From the NCBI GenBank assembly GCA_019119435.1, contig DWWZ01000071.1:1-56725 (forward strand): 56,725 bases of DNA, read 5' to 3'. The position numbers and the translations under genes were made by a program. Numbering within the stretch: position 1 is the first letter of the stretch; each line of letters opens with the position of its first letter. The DNA comes from Candidatus Butyricicoccus avicola. GTDB lineage: Bacteria > Bacillota > Clostridia > Oscillospirales > Butyricicoccaceae. Under the pieces are notes generated by a model, which saw only the letters and a list, made by a program, of their open reading frames with translations, made no database searches and was not told the origin of the DNA. Positions 40,606 to 49,822 of this stretch are shown here, piece by piece.

Positions 40606-42924
40606 ATGATAGCGCAGATCATCAAACGAGACGGCCGGCACACGGCCTTTGAGCTGGATAAAATTACAAATGCCATCTTTCAGGCGGCAAAAGCCTCGGG
40701 TGGGCATGACCATGACATGGCCGAATCGCTTGCGCGGCAGGTAGAGGAAAACCTGGAAAAAACACTGGGGGATGAGATCCCGACCGTGGAGCAGATCCAG
40801 GACGAGGTGGAGCGCGTCCTCGTGGAAACCGGCCACGCGCGCACGGCAAAGCGCTACATCCTCTATCGCGATGAGCGCACCCGCGTCCGGGAGATGAATA
40901 CCCGGTTGATGAAAGTTTACGAGGACCTGACTTTCAAGTCCTCGCTGGAGAACAATACCAAGAGAGAGAACGCCAACATCGACGGCGACACCGCCATGGG
41001 CACCATGCTCAAGTACGGTTCCGAGGGCGCCAAGCAGTTCTACCAGATGTTCATCCTCGATCCCGCGCATGCCAAGGCGCACCGCGAGGGCGATATCCAT
41101 ATCCACGACCTGGACTTTTTGACGCTGACTACGACCTGCTGCCAGATTGACCTAATCAAGTTGTTCGAGGGCGGCTTCTCCACCGGACATGGCTTCCTGC
41201 GCGAGCCAAATGACATTCGCTCGTACTCGGCCTTGGCCTGCATCGCACTGCAGTCCAACCAGAACGACCAGCACGGCGGCCAGTCCATCCCCAATTTCGA
41301 CTATTCCATGGCGCCCGGCGTCAAAAAGACTTTCCGCCGCGCTTTTACCGATAATCTGACCAAGGCCATCGAGATCTATCTGGATCAGGAGGACGGCGAA
41401 CTGCTGAGCAAGTCCATCATTAAGGACGCCGAGCAGGAGACCGGCACGATCGCCTGCTTTGCCGGCGACAATGGGTTTGACGAGACGGTCGGCCGTCTGC
41501 TGGAGCGTTACATGGACGCGCGCACCGCAGCCAAGGTGCTGCGTTTTGTGCGCAAGTATGCGGTCAAGGAGACCCGGCGCAATACCTATCAGGCCATGGA
41601 GGCCCTGGTCCATAACCTCAACACCATGCACTCCCGTGCCGGCGCGCAGGTGCCCTTTACCTCGCTCAACTACGGCACCGACGTCTCGTCGGAAGGGCGG
41701 CTGGTCATGGAGTGCCTGCTGAAGGCCACCGAAGCCGGCCTGGGCAACGGCGAGACCTCGATTTTCCCGATCCATATTTTCAAGGTCAAGGAGGGTGTCA
41801 ACTACAATCCGGGCGAGCCCAACTACGACCTGTTCAAGCTGGCTATGCGGGTATCGGCCAAGCGCATGTTCCCGAATTTCTCGTTCCTGGACGCGCCTTT
41901 CAACGCGCAGTACTATAAGCCCGGCCATCCCGAGACCGAGGCGACCTATATGGGCTGCCGCACCCGCGTCATCGGCAACGTCTATGACCCGACTCGCGAG
42001 ATCGTCAACGGCCGCGGCAACCTGAGCTTTACGTCCATCAACCTGCCCCGCATTGCCATTCGCAGCAAGGGCGACATCGACTGGTTCTTCCAGGATCTGG
42101 ACCGCAAGATTGACCTCGTCATCGACCAGCTGCTCGCGCGCCTGCGCATCCAGAGCCAGAAGAAGGTCCGAAACTATCCCTTCCTCATGGGCCAGGGCGT
42201 GTGGATTGACTCGGAAAAGCTGGGCCCGGACGACACGGTGGGCGAGATCTTAAAGCATGGCAGCCTGACCTGCGGCTTTATCGGCCTGGCCGAGACGCTC
42301 AAGGCGCTCATCGGCGTGCACCACGGCGAGAGCGACAAGGCGCAGCAGCTTGGCCTCAAGATCGTGTCCCACATGCGTGAGCGCATGGACCAGGCAGCGC
42401 AGCAGTATCACCTGAACTTTACCCTGATCGCCACCCCGGCCGAGGGCCTGTCTGGCCGCTTCGTGCGCATGGACCGCGAGCGCTACGGCTCGATCCCGGG
42501 CGTGACCGACCGCGAGTACTACACGAACTCGTTCCATGTGCCGGTCTACTACCCGATCTCGGCCTTTGAGAAGATCCGCCGCGAGGCGCCCTATCACGCC
42601 CTCACGAACGGCGGCCACATCAGCTACATTGAGCTCGACGGCGACCCGACCCAGAACCTGGAGGCGTTTGAGACCGTCGTCCGCGCCATGAAGGAGGCCG
42701 GCATGGGCTACGGCGCGATCAACCATCCCATCGACCGCGACCCCATCTGCGGCTACACCGGCATCATCGGCGATGTGTGCCCGCGCTGCGGACGGCGTGA
42801 GGGTGAGGGCGTGCCGCTCGAAAAGCTGCACAAGCTCGGCCTGTACAAAAACCTCAACTGGTCAACCCTGGGCTATCCGGGAGACCCGAACGAAGAACAT
42901 GACCGTATGGTAAATCCGCTCTGA
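40606..42924 (+). CDS. nrdD: Anaerobic (class III) ribonucleoside-triphosphate reductase, large subunit
   Basis: A 772-residue class III reductase that makes deoxyribonucleotides without oxygen. An N-terminal ATP-cone (about 1-90, I-K-R-D-G-R) precedes the ten-stranded catalytic barrel with T-T-C-C-Q-I-D, D-Q-H-G-G-Q-S-I-P and R-A-G-A-Q-V-P-F-T-S-L. Near the end come D-P-I-C-G-Y and C-P-R-C-G (725-729), part of the zinc site. The last 40 residues should be the glycyl-radical domain, but no R-x-x-G-Y motif is found; the tail G-E-G-V-P-L-E-K-L ... E-E-H-D-R looks like a decayed copy of it. The separate 67-codon gene that follows carries the motif. ATG 40606 has a GGAAGGAG site. Confidence 0.93.
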   Translation: MIAQIIKRDGRHTAFELDKITNAIFQAAKASGGHDHDMAESLARQVEENLEKTLGDEIPTVEQIQDEVERVLVETGHARTAKRYILYRDERTRVREMNTRLMKVYEDLTFKSSLENNTKRENANIDGDTAMGTMLKYGSEGAKQFYQMFILDPAHAKAHREGDIHIHDLDFLTLTTTCCQIDLIKLFEGGFSTGHGFLREPNDIRSYSALACIALQSNQNDQHGGQSIPNFDYSMAPGVKKTFRRAFTDNLTKAIEIYLDQEDGELLSKSIIKDAEQETGTIACFAGDNGFDETVGRLLERYMDARTAAKVLRFVRKYAVKETRRNTYQAMEALVHNLNTMHSRAGAQVPFTSLNYGTDVSSEGRLVMECLLKATEAGLGNGETSIFPIHIFKVKEGVNYNPGEPNYDLFKLAMRVSAKRMFPNFSFLDAPFNAQYYKPGHPETEATYMGCRTRVIGNVYDPTREIVNGRGNLSFTSINLPRIAIRSKGDIDWFFQDLDRKIDLVIDQLLARLRIQSQKKVRNYPFLMGQGVWIDSEKLGPDDTVGEILKHGSLTCGFIGLAETLKALIGVHHGESDKAQQLGLKIVSHMRERMDQAAQQYHLNFTLIATPAEGLSGRFVRMDRERYGSIPGVTDREYYTNSFHVPVYYPISAFEKIRREAPYHALTNGGHISYIELDGDPTQNLEAFETVVRAMKEAGMGYGAINHPIDRDPICGYTGIIGDVCPRCGRREGEGVPLEKLHKLGLYKNLNWSTLGYPGDPNEEHDRMVNPL

Positions 42925-42979
42925 CAGGCGCGCGCAAGGCTGCCGGAGGGTTGGAGATACAGAAAGGAAGTAAACGACA

Positions 42980-43183
42980 ATGACCAAGGAATTTAACGTG
43001 ACCGAAGTAAACGGCGTCCCGGTTGTGGGCGAGGGCGTAGGCTTTGAGCGCATCCGCCGCATCACCGGCTATCTGGTCGGCACGCTCGACCGCTTCAACA
43101 ACGGCAAGCGCGCCGAGGAGCACGACCGCGTCAAGCACGACGTTTCCTGCTGCTCGCTGACCGACAACAGCCGTTCGGCATAA
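42980..43183 (+). CDS. Stand-alone glycyl-radical domain of class III ribonucleotide reductase
   Basis: A 67-residue protein. Residues 20-55 reproduce the C-terminal radical domain of NrdD: F-E-R-I-R-R-I-T-G-Y-L-V-G-T, then R-F-N-N-G-K-R-A-E-E-H-D-R-V-K-H. Gly30 is the expected radical site. It has its own AGAAAGGAAG ribosome site, lies 55 bases after nrdD and 4 bases before nrdG, so all three are one operon. The end S-C-C-S-L has a Cys pair of unknown use. It may act as the radical-bearing subunit for the NrdD core, activated by NrdG. Alternatively it is a spare part that repairs NrdD, as GrcA does for pyruvate formate-lyase. Confidence 0.85.
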   Translation: MTKEFNVTEVNGVPVVGEGVGFERIRRITGYLVGTLDRFNNGKRAEEHDRVKHDVSCCSLTDNSRSA

Positions 43184-43187
43184 CCCT

Positions 43188-43694
43188 ATGGGCAAGACAC
43201 TGCGCATTGCGGGCACGATCGGCGAGTCCATCGTGGACGGGCCGGGATTCCGCTATGTGATCTTCACCCAGGGATGCCCGCATCACTGTCCGGGCTGTCA
43301 CAACCCGGAAACGCACGACTTTGCGGGCGGGACCGAAATCGACAGCGATGTGCTGGTCCAGGACATCCTCAAAAATCCGTTGCTCTCCGGTGTAACCTTC
43401 TCGGGCGGCGAGCCGTTCTGCCAGGCCGAGGGCCTGTGTGCGGTGGCCGATGGGCTGGGCGGGAAAAAGCCGCTTATGGCCTATACGGGCTACACGTTTG
43501 AGCAGCTCTTGGCACTGCCCGACCCATGGGTGCGGGAGCTTTTGGGCCGGCTGACGCTGCTGGTGGACGGGCCGTATGTACAGGCCGAGCGCGGGCTGGA
43601 ACTCAAGTTCCGCGGCAGCGCCAACCAGAGGGTGCTGGATGTGCCCAGCTCCCTGGCGGCCGGCAAGGCGGTCTGGCGCGAAGAATACAGATAA
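43188..43694 (+). CDS. nrdG: Anaerobic ribonucleotide reductase-activating protein
   Basis: A 168-residue radical-SAM activase that forms the glycyl radical on the reductase. The [4Fe-4S] motif is Q-G-C-P-H-H-C-P-G-C-H-N-P (C-x3-C-x2-C), then S-G-G-E-P-F and a Y-T-G-Y-T strand. It starts four bases after the small glycyl-radical gene. The target Gly is likely on that small protein, since NrdD has no clear radical motif. Confidence 0.96.
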   Translation: MGKTLRIAGTIGESIVDGPGFRYVIFTQGCPHHCPGCHNPETHDFAGGTEIDSDVLVQDILKNPLLSGVTFSGGEPFCQAEGLCAVADGLGGKKPLMAYTGYTFEQLLALPDPWVRELLGRLTLLVDGPYVQAERGLELKFRGSANQRVLDVPSSLAAGKAVWREEYR

Positions 43695-43775
43695 GAGATT
43701 TGTTGTCCAAGATTGGACGACGGGCATGTGTCCGGCCGCGCAAGGCGGCGGGGCGCATGCCGTGACACGGGAGAA

Positions 43776-43808
43776 GCTGCCGGCCTGCGGGTTGGCAGCG
43801 TTTTTTTC
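43776..43808 (+). terminator. Terminator of the nrd operon
   Basis: GCTGCC/GGCAGC stem (43776-43781, 43794-43799) followed by seven T's. Confidence 0.85.
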
Positions 43809-43830
43809 TATGGAAAGGAGTGCAGGGAAC

Positions 43831-44586
43831 ATGCAGACACCGAGGGACCGGATGCTGCGCCGGGCCGAACGGCAGCAGGCGCGATACCTCCGCAGGCCCG
43901 TGGCGGGCAGCCGGCTGGCCGGGAAGATCCCGGTGCCGGACCGGGCACGGCAGGCGCTGACCGCGGCCTTCGTCAAGGCGTTTGAGGTCGTTTTGGACAA
44001 AGGCGACGGCCTTATCCACAAGGGCCTGGACACAGACGGCCTGCGCGTGGCATTTGCGGCGCAGGACCGGCAGGCCATGGCGCGGATGAACAGCAAGAAC
44101 CTGCGCGCGGTCGGCGCACAGGCCCGCCGGGTACGCCGCCGGGGCGCGGGCGTTGCCTTGGCCGAGGGTGTGGGGCTCGGGCTTGTCGGCGTTGGCCTGC
44201 CCGATATCCCGCTGTTTTTGGGCGTCGTCCTGCGCGGCGTATACCAGATCGCGCTGTCCTATGGGATTGATTACCGCACGCCCGCCGAGCGGGCCTATCT
44301 GCTGGCCCTCATCGACTGCGCGGCCGCGCCGGATGCAGATAAGCAGCGCGCCCTTGACCAGACCGCCCGGTACCTCTATGCAGGAGCCCCCATACCGATA
44401 GACGAGCAGGCGCTGCGGCGGCGGGCGGCCGAGAGTTTGGCGGAGGGGATGCTGACAGCGAAGTTTGTCCAGGGTCTGCCGCTCGTGGGCGCTGCGGGCG
44501 GGGCGTACAATCTGCCGCTGTACCGCCGGATTACCGGCTACGCCGAGACACAGTACCGCAAGCGGTACCTGTGGAGCAAGAGCTGA
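43831..44586 (+). CDS. EcsC family protein
   Basis: A 251-residue protein with the EcsC signature: a Gly-rich hydrophobic segment A-L-A-E-G-V-G-L-G-L-V-G-V-G-L-P-D-I-P, then R-G-V-Y-Q-I-A-L-S-Y-G. A final glycine-rich stretch L-P-L-V-G-A-A-G-G-A-Y-N is also typical. The N-terminus is Arg-rich. The role of the family is poorly known; in Bacillus it is linked to an ABC exporter. The start at 43831 follows an AAAGGAGT site; a start at 43810 would overlap that site. Confidence 0.85.
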   Translation: MQTPRDRMLRRAERQQARYLRRPVAGSRLAGKIPVPDRARQALTAAFVKAFEVVLDKGDGLIHKGLDTDGLRVAFAAQDRQAMARMNSKNLRAVGAQARRVRRRGAGVALAEGVGLGLVGVGLPDIPLFLGVVLRGVYQIALSYGIDYRTPAERAYLLALIDCAAAPDADKQRALDQTARYLYAGAPIPIDEQALRRRAAESLAEGMLTAKFVQGLPLVGAAGGAYNLPLYRRITGYAETQYRKRYLWSKS

Positions 44587-44592
44587 AAAAAG

Positions 44593-44617
44593 ACTGTCCC
44601 AGCGGGGCAGTTTTTTT
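44593..44617 (+). terminator. Terminator after the EcsC gene
   Basis: ACTGTCCC-AGC-GGGGCAGT stem with one wobble pair and seven T's. Confidence 0.85.
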
Positions 44618-44662
44618 GGCATCGCCCGACCGGAACGGCCGGCAAGACATCAAACGGACATG

Positions 44663-44690
44663 AAAAATCCCCGCTCCATAGGAACGGGGA
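44663..44690 (-). terminator. Terminator after the rodA-type gene
   Basis: A 10-base stem TCCCCGTTCC with GGAGCGGGGA on the minus strand, then a run of T's. Confidence 0.8.
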
Positions 44691-44717
44691 CTAAATTCTT
44701 GCAGGGCGATTGGACGG

Positions 44718-45857
44718 CTATTTTTGCAGCCAACTTGGTTTTTCGCGCATGCGCACGCCGGCGGCCACGCCTAGGGCAATATACATGGTCACGACCGATG
44801 TACCGCCATATGAGAACAGCGGCAGCGTGACACCGACGACCGGGAACATGCCAAGGCACATGAGGATGTTCTGGAACGACTGGAACATGAACATGCCTGC
44901 GATGCCGACGGTCATGAGCGCCGAGAAGGTGGACCCGGCCCGGTAGCTGACATACAGCAGCCGCAGGACCAGCAGCGCCAGCAGGATAATGATCAGCATC
45001 GCGCCGATAAAGCCAAACTCCTCACCCGCGACCGTGTAGATAAAGTCGGACTCGTTGACCGGCACCTTGTTATACTGGGTCTGCAAGCCCTGCATATAGC
45101 CCGAGCCGCTGAACTGTCCGGCGCCGATGGCGATTTTGCTCTGTTCGGTCTGGTAATAATAGTCCTGATTGGGGTAAAGGCTGTCGATGGACGGGTCGAG
45201 CAGGACCAAAATACGTGCCAGACGATAGCCGCTGCCGCTGCCCAGGAACTGGAACACGACCGGGATGGCCGCAAGGCACAGTACCACGCCGCCGAATACC
45301 CACTTGTAGGAGATACCTGCGGCGAAGATCATGGTCACCGCAATGAGGATGTAGCCCATGGCAACGCCAGCGTCGTGCTGGGCGACCATGATGGCGCCGA
45401 AGGGCAGCAGGGCGTGCACGCCCAAGAGCAGAAGCTGCTGCCAGCGGTTGATCTCCTCGTACACCTCGCGCAGATGGGCGGCGAAGGTGATAATAAACAG
45501 GATCTTGCCGATTTCGCCCGGCTGGATGGTGATCGGGCCGACCTCGATCCAGCTCTGGTTGCCGCCCGAATCCCGGCCAAGGACAAACATGGACAGCTGC
45601 ATGGCGACGTTTAAGATCAGTAGGATGCGCCAATAGCGCTTGATGGACTCGAGATCCACAAGGGACATGATGATGAATGCAATTACGCCGATGCCCGTGG
45701 CCGCGCCCTGCACGATGAGATAGCGGTCGTGCTGGGCGGAGCTTGCCGTGGCGGAATTGATCAAGATCAGACTGTATGCCGAACAGCACAGGGCAATGAG
45801 CAGCAGGTACAGATCGGTATTTTTGAGATAATGCGCGGCAGAGCGCAGTGGCCTCAT
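44718..45857 (-). CDS. Peptidoglycan polymerase of the SEDS family (RodA/FtsW/SpoVE)
   Basis: A 379-residue inner-membrane protein with about ten helices. SEDS landmarks are Q-P-G-E-I-G-K at the end of a loop, the large outside loop with Y-Q-T-E-Q-S-K-I-A-I-G-A-G, A-G-E-E-F-G-F-I-G and a final F-S-Y-G-G-T-S. It polymerises glycan strands with a class B PBP. The hydrophilic loop K-I-A-I-G-A-G-Q-F-S-G-S-G favours RodA (elongation) over FtsW. No mreBCD or PBP genes are adjacent. ATG 45857 has an AAGGAGG site. Confidence 0.9.
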   Translation of the reverse strand: MRPLRSAAHYLKNTDLYLLLIALCCSAYSLILINSATASSAQHDRYLIVQGAATGIGVIAFIIMSLVDLESIKRYWRILLILNVAMQLSMFVLGRDSGGNQSWIEVGPITIQPGEIGKILFIITFAAHLREVYEEINRWQQLLLLGVHALLPFGAIMVAQHDAGVAMGYILIAVTMIFAAGISYKWVFGGVVLCLAAIPVVFQFLGSGSGYRLARILVLLDPSIDSLYPNQDYYYQTEQSKIAIGAGQFSGSGYMQGLQTQYNKVPVNESDFIYTVAGEEFGFIGAMLIIILLALLVLRLLYVSYRAGSTFSALMTVGIAGMFMFQSFQNILMCLGMFPVVGVTLPLFSYGGTSVVTMYIALGVAAGVRMREKPSWLQK

Positions 45858-45991
45858 AATGAGCGGCCTCCTTTTTGCAAGTGCGTGGGGTTTGATAAGT
45901 TTCGATAAAAGGCTGCAATCTATCATACCATAATTTCAGCGGAAAAGCGAGAGAAAATGCGCCGGGATTTCTTTTGGATTGGCATAAAATG

Positions 45992-46000
45992 TGGTATAAT
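45992..46000 (+). promoter_or_regulatory. Extended -10 promoter of fhs
   Basis: TGGTATAAT with a perfect TATAAT at 45995-46000 and the TG element. The -35 is weak. The start codon is 47 bases on. Confidence 0.6.
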
Positions 46001-46046
46001 GTTACCAAACAGTTTCACAAAACAGTTGACGGAAGGATGATAGGCA

Positions 46047-47717
46047 ATGCTGACAGATATCGAGATCGCACAGGGCTGCAAGATGCTGCCCATCACGGAG
46101 GTGGCGGCAAAGGCGGGCCTCGAGCCCGATGAATTGGAGCTTTACGGCAAGTATAAGGCCAAGCTCGCCCGCGAGACCTGGGACCGTCTCAAGGATAAGC
46201 CGGACGGTAAACTGGTGCTCGTGACCGCCATCAACCCCACCCCGGCGGGCGAGGGCAAGACCACGACGACCGTCGGCCTAGGCCAGGCCATGGCCAAGCT
46301 GGGCCAGAACGCGGTCATCGCCCTGCGGGAGCCTTCCCTGGGCCCGGTCTTTGGCATCAAGGGCGGCGCCGCCGGCGGCGGCTATGCGCAGGTCGTTCCC
46401 ATGGAGGACATTAACCTCCACTTTACCGGCGACATGCACGCCATCACCGCGGCCAACAACCTGCTCTGTGCCATGCTGGACAACCATCTGCAGCAGGGCA
46501 ATGCCCTTGGTATTGATCCGCGCCGCGTCCTGTTCCCCCGTGTCCTGGACATGAATGACCGCGCCCTGCGCAACATCACCATCGGCCTTGGCGGTAAGGC
46601 GAACGGCGTGCCGCGCGAGGACCACTTCATGATTACGGTCGCCTCCGAGGTCATGGCCATCCTGTGCCTGGCGAACGACCTGGCAGACCTCAAAAAGCGT
46701 CTGGGCGATATCCTGGTCGCCTATACATACGCCGGTGAGCCGGTCCACGCGCGCGACCTCAAGGCCGACGGCGCCATGGCCGCCCTGCTGGCGGACGCCA
46801 TCAAGCCCAACCTCGTGCAGACCCTGGAGGGCACGCCCTGCCTCATGCACGGCGGCCCCTTTGCCAACATTGCCCATGGCTGCAACAGCGTGCAGGCCAC
46901 CAAGATGGCCCTTAAGCTGGCGGACATCGCCATCACCGAGGCCGGCTTCGGCGCGGACCTCGGCGCGGAGAAGTTTCTCGATATCAAGTGCCGCACCGCC
47001 GGCCTGAACCCGTCCTGCGTGGTGCTCGTTGCGACCGTCCGCGCCCTCAAGTATAACGGCGGCGTGGCAAAGCCCGACCTGGGCCAGCTGGATGTGGAAG
47101 CGTTGGCACGGGGCATCGTCAATCTGGATGCCCATATTGAGAACATCCACAAGTTTGGCCTGCCGGTTGTGGTCGCCATCAATGCCTTCCCGACCGATAC
47201 CGCCGAGGAGATGGCGTTCATCGAGCAGCACTGCAAGCAGATGGGCGTGCGCGTGGCGCTGTCCGAGGTCTTTGCCAAGGGCGGCGAGGGCGGCAAGGCG
47301 CTCGCGCAGCAGGTCCTGGACGTGCTGGCGGAGGGCAAGGCCGACTATCATCCGATCTATACGCTGGATCAGCCGCTGACCGACAAGATCCGCACCATTG
47401 CGACCCAGATCTACGGCGCGAAGGACGTCAACATCCTGCCTGCCGCCGCCAAGGAGCTGGCAAACATTGAGGCCATGGGCTACGGCAGCCTGCCGGTCTG
47501 CATGGCCAAGACCCAGTATTCGCTGTCGGATGATGCGTCGCTGCTGGGCCGCCCGTCCGGATTTACGATCACCGTGCGCACGGCGCGCCTGTCGGCGGGT
47601 GCAGGCTTTGTCGTCTGCGAGACCGGCGCCATCATGACCATGCCCGGCCTGCCCAAAAAGCCGGCCGCCGAGAACATCGACGTGGACGCGGACGGTAAGA
47701 TCACCGGCCTGTTCTAA
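46047..47717 (+). CDS. fhs: Formate-tetrahydrofolate ligase
   Basis: A 556-residue ATP-dependent ligase that joins formate to tetrahydrofolate for purine synthesis, formyl-methionine and, in acetogens, the Wood-Ljungdahl pathway. The P-loop [12 protein letters not shown] lies near residue 65. [19 protein letters not shown] and a final [14 protein letters not shown] are hallmarks. The length matches. It is monocistronic here. Confidence 0.98.
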   Translation: MLTDIEIAQGCKMLPITEVAAKAGLEPDELELYGKYKAKLARETWDRLKDKPDGKLVLVTAINPTPAGEGKTTTTVGLGQAMAKLGQNAVIALREPSLGPVFGIKGGAAGGGYAQVVPMEDINLHFTGDMHAITAANNLLCAMLDNHLQQGNALGIDPRRVLFPRVLDMNDRALRNITIGLGGKANGVPREDHFMITVASEVMAILCLANDLADLKKRLGDILVAYTYAGEPVHARDLKADGAMAALLADAIKPNLVQTLEGTPCLMHGGPFANIAHGCNSVQATKMALKLADIAITEAGFGADLGAEKFLDIKCRTAGLNPSCVVLVATVRALKYNGGVAKPDLGQLDVEALARGIVNLDAHIENIHKFGLPVVVAINAFPTDTAEEMAFIEQHCKQMGVRVALSEVFAKGGEGGKALAQQVLDVLAEGKADYHPIYTLDQPLTDKIRTIATQIYGAKDVNILPAAAKELANIEAMGYGSLPVCMAKTQYSLSDDASLLGRPSGFTITVRTARLSAGAGFVVCETGAIMTMPGLPKKPAAENIDVDADGKITGLF

Positions 47718-47742
47718 CAGCCGCAGTTTGCATGGAAACCAA

Positions 47743-47774
47743 AAAAAAAGAGGCTCTATAGAGCCTCTTTTTTT
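47743..47774. terminator. Bidirectional terminator between fhs and the secreted hypothetical gene
   Basis: AAAAAAAGAGGCTC-TATA-GAGCCTCTTTTTTT palindrome, 14-base arms. Confidence 0.93.
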
Positions 47775-47780
47775 GTCGGT

Positions 47781-48305
47781 TTAGTAGCGGCCAAAGTCCT
47801 GTTCCATGATCTTCCAGCGGATATGCCAGTCCTTGAGGAAGGTCTCGCTGGTGTATTGAGAGGATTGGCTCGTGGTCAGTGCGCGCGGGGTGATGCAGAC
47901 TTCGATGGTGGGCAGGGTATTCTTGATGTCGGGGATATCCTGGCCGGTGCGGTCGGCAAAGGCCTGCGCCTGGGACACGGAAGGATAACGGATGGTCAGG
48001 GGATGCCCGGGGACCAGGGTAAAGCGGACCGAGGGGCTGTAGAGGATGGGCGATGGGTCGCCGGGCAGGCTGAGGGCACAGCGGAAGTGCTGGTCCTTCG
48101 GCTCGTAGAGCAGCAGGATACGGTAATATTCCTGCTCGCGCAGGACAATTGCCTGCTCTTGGGAGGCGATGTGCCCGGGCGTCTGGACGGGCTTGGGCGG
48201 CCGGGTGGCGTAGGTGCCGGTCACAAGGATTGTAAAAATCGTGCACAGCAGCAGGACCGTGATCGAAGAACGGCGGCTCCTGATATAGTCAGGCCATAGA
48301 CGCAT
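47781..48305 (-). CDS. Membrane-anchored hypothetical protein
   Basis: A 174-residue protein with a basic start (M-R-L-W-P-D-Y-I-R-S-R-R) and one hydrophobic helix (about 15-31), so it is exported or membrane-anchored. The outside region has no motif I recognise. It is read from a TTGTCC-N17-TATCAT promoter (48359-48387) and ends at the shared fhs terminator. The ribosome site is GGGGGTG. Confidence 0.75.
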   Translation of the reverse strand: MRLWPDYIRSRRSSITVLLLCTIFTILVTGTYATRPPKPVQTPGHIASQEQAIVLREQEYYRILLLYEPKDQHFRCALSLPGDPSPILYSPSVRFTLVPGHPLTIRYPSVSQAQAFADRTGQDIPDIKNTLPTIEVCITPRALTTSQSSQYTSETFLKDWHIRWKIMEQDFGRY

Positions 48306-48358
48306 TCCGGCACACCCCCCTCTGCCTGAAGACCTATCATTTTGTACCCCTTTTCTTT

Positions 48359-48387
48359 ATGATATCATAGATAGGACAGGAGGACAA
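48359..48387 (-). promoter_or_regulatory. Promoter of the 174-residue membrane protein gene
   Basis: TTGTCC (48382-48387), 17-base spacer, TATCAT (48359-48364) on the minus strand. Confidence 0.6.
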
Positions 48388-48493
48388 ATGGAAAGTGGGC
48401 AAAATGCGCTGGAAATATACGAGAAATATACAAGTATCCCTTGTTACATTGTGGCAATGAGTTACAAGGCAGAAACAAAATGTGCACCGCCCC

Positions 48494-49822
48494 TCATGGC
48501 GTGAGCGTAAAGTCCCCGACCGTGACCCAGGCGACCTGCGATAGGTCGACCGGCGCGTCGGCCGACCAGGCCATGAAATATTGCGCCTGCCCGTCTGCAG
48601 ATGGCTCGGCCAGGGAACGGACCCCGCCGGTGCAGGAGATCACTTGGCCGCTGCGAGAATAGACGCGGACCGTCGTGCCGCCATAGGCGTATGCCTGATC
48701 GGCCGGTACGGTCAGCAGAACATGAAATGCAGTCAGAGCAGCATCGGTCAGCTTGCAGCCTGCCGGGATTTGCAGGGGGATCTGTTCGCTGACCGTGAAG
48801 GTGACCGGTATCGTCCAGTCACCGTACAGCACCGGTTCGGTATAATAGGTCAGGCGGAAGGACAGGTCAGCGCCGGTTGGTATGTCCGACAAGTCCACGC
48901 CATGCAGGATGCCGTCCACGGCATGGCCTTGGTCAAAGATGACGTTGCCATAGGAAGCTTTGGGGGCCAAACGTACTGCGCTGTCATACATCGGCCCGGT
49001 CAGCCAGCCGGCTGTCCATCCAGGGTCGAGCTGCAAGCGCACATGGGAATCATCGCCCAGCCGGCCGGCCGCCGTGACCGTGACGCCCTCCGCGACGGAC
49101 TGGGACAGCACCGCCCGCGGCACCTCGGCCGGCGTATCGGCAGACAGATGCAAGTCGATGGGGTGGTCGATGGTCTCGGTCCGGGAGATGGGCTGGGATA
49201 GGGCGTTTTGCGGGAGGGTGAAGGTCAGCTCGTGCGCTTCGGGCACGATTGCGCCCAGGGTCAGCGTGTAGGTGTGCTGCGCGCCCGGCTGTGCACCGCT
49301 CATCTTCATGCCGTCGCCCTGCAGGCAAAAGATTGCGGTCTGGGTTTCGGCATCGTAGGAGACCAAGTTGTTCAGGTCAAACGATCCGCCACGGCACAGA
49401 GGGGTGTCGCCCTCGGCATCCAGTTCCCAGAAGTCCAGACGGCTGTCTGCGCTCAGACGGTTCTGGCCTGCGGTGTCCTGTACGGCAATGTATACCGTCG
49501 CGCCGTAGGAATCGCTGTACGCACCCATAACCGAAACTGCAATGCCGTCCCGTTCCACTGCGGTTGTGTCCGGGGACTGGAGGGCCGGGGCAAACGGCCC
49601 GGCATGGGTGCGGATGCGGTCGAGCACGGATAGCCCGATGGCGCTGGCCGACAGGGCCAGCGCGATGGCCAGTATGGCCGCTGCTGCTGCCCGGCGAGTC
49701 AGACGGCGCGCGGGCCTGCGCCTGTGCAGCCGCGCTAGGACAGCTCGCTGCATGGCAGGGTCAAAGGTGACCGACGGCATCATACGGTCGACTGCCTCCC
49801 GCAAGGATTCATGTCTCATCAT
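48494..49822 (-). CDS. Membrane-anchored anti-sigma factor-like protein (DUF4179 type)
   Basis: A 442-residue protein. The first 40 residues are cytosolic and Arg-rich (H-R-R-R-P-A-R-R-L-T-R-R) and likely hold the sigma factor; a helix at about 44-64 spans the membrane. The outer part begins with V-E-R-D-G-I-A-V-S-V-M-G-A-Y-S-D, a DUF4179-like segment, and is beta-rich. The start overlaps the sigma gene by 14 bases, as is usual for sigma/anti-sigma pairs. It probably releases the sigma factor on an envelope signal. Confidence 0.8.
   Translation of the reverse strand: MMRHESLREAVDRMMPSVTFDPAMQRAVLARLHRRRPARRLTRRAAAAAILAIALALSASAIGLSVLDRIRTHAGPFAPALQSPDTTAVERDGIAVSVMGAYSDSYGATVYIAVQDTAGQNRLSADSRLDFWELDAEGDTPLCRGGSFDLNNLVSYDAETQTAIFCLQGDGMKMSGAQPGAQHTYTLTLGAIVPEAHELTFTLPQNALSQPISRTETIDHPIDLHLSADTPAEVPRAVLSQSVAEGVTVTAAGRLGDDSHVRLQLDPGWTAGWLTGPMYDSAVRLAPKASYGNVIFDQGHAVDGILHGVDLSDIPTGADLSFRLTYYTEPVLYGDWTIPVTFTVSEQIPLQIPAGCKLTDAALTAFHVLLTVPADQAYAYGGTTVRVYSRSGQVISCTGGVRSLAEPSADGQAQYFMAWSADAPVDLSQVAWVTVGDFTLTP

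Noticed and set aside
40606..43183. Frameshift or sequencing error joining nrdD and the small radical gene
   Set aside because: The two frames are separated by 55 bases with a stop, a Shine-Dalgarno site and a fresh ATG. The NrdD tail is in frame and itself similar to the radical domain, so a simple indel would not produce this arrangement.
46000..46047. Tetrahydrofolate riboswitch before fhs
   Set aside because: The leader between the -10 box and the start codon is only about 40 bases, too short for the aptamer.
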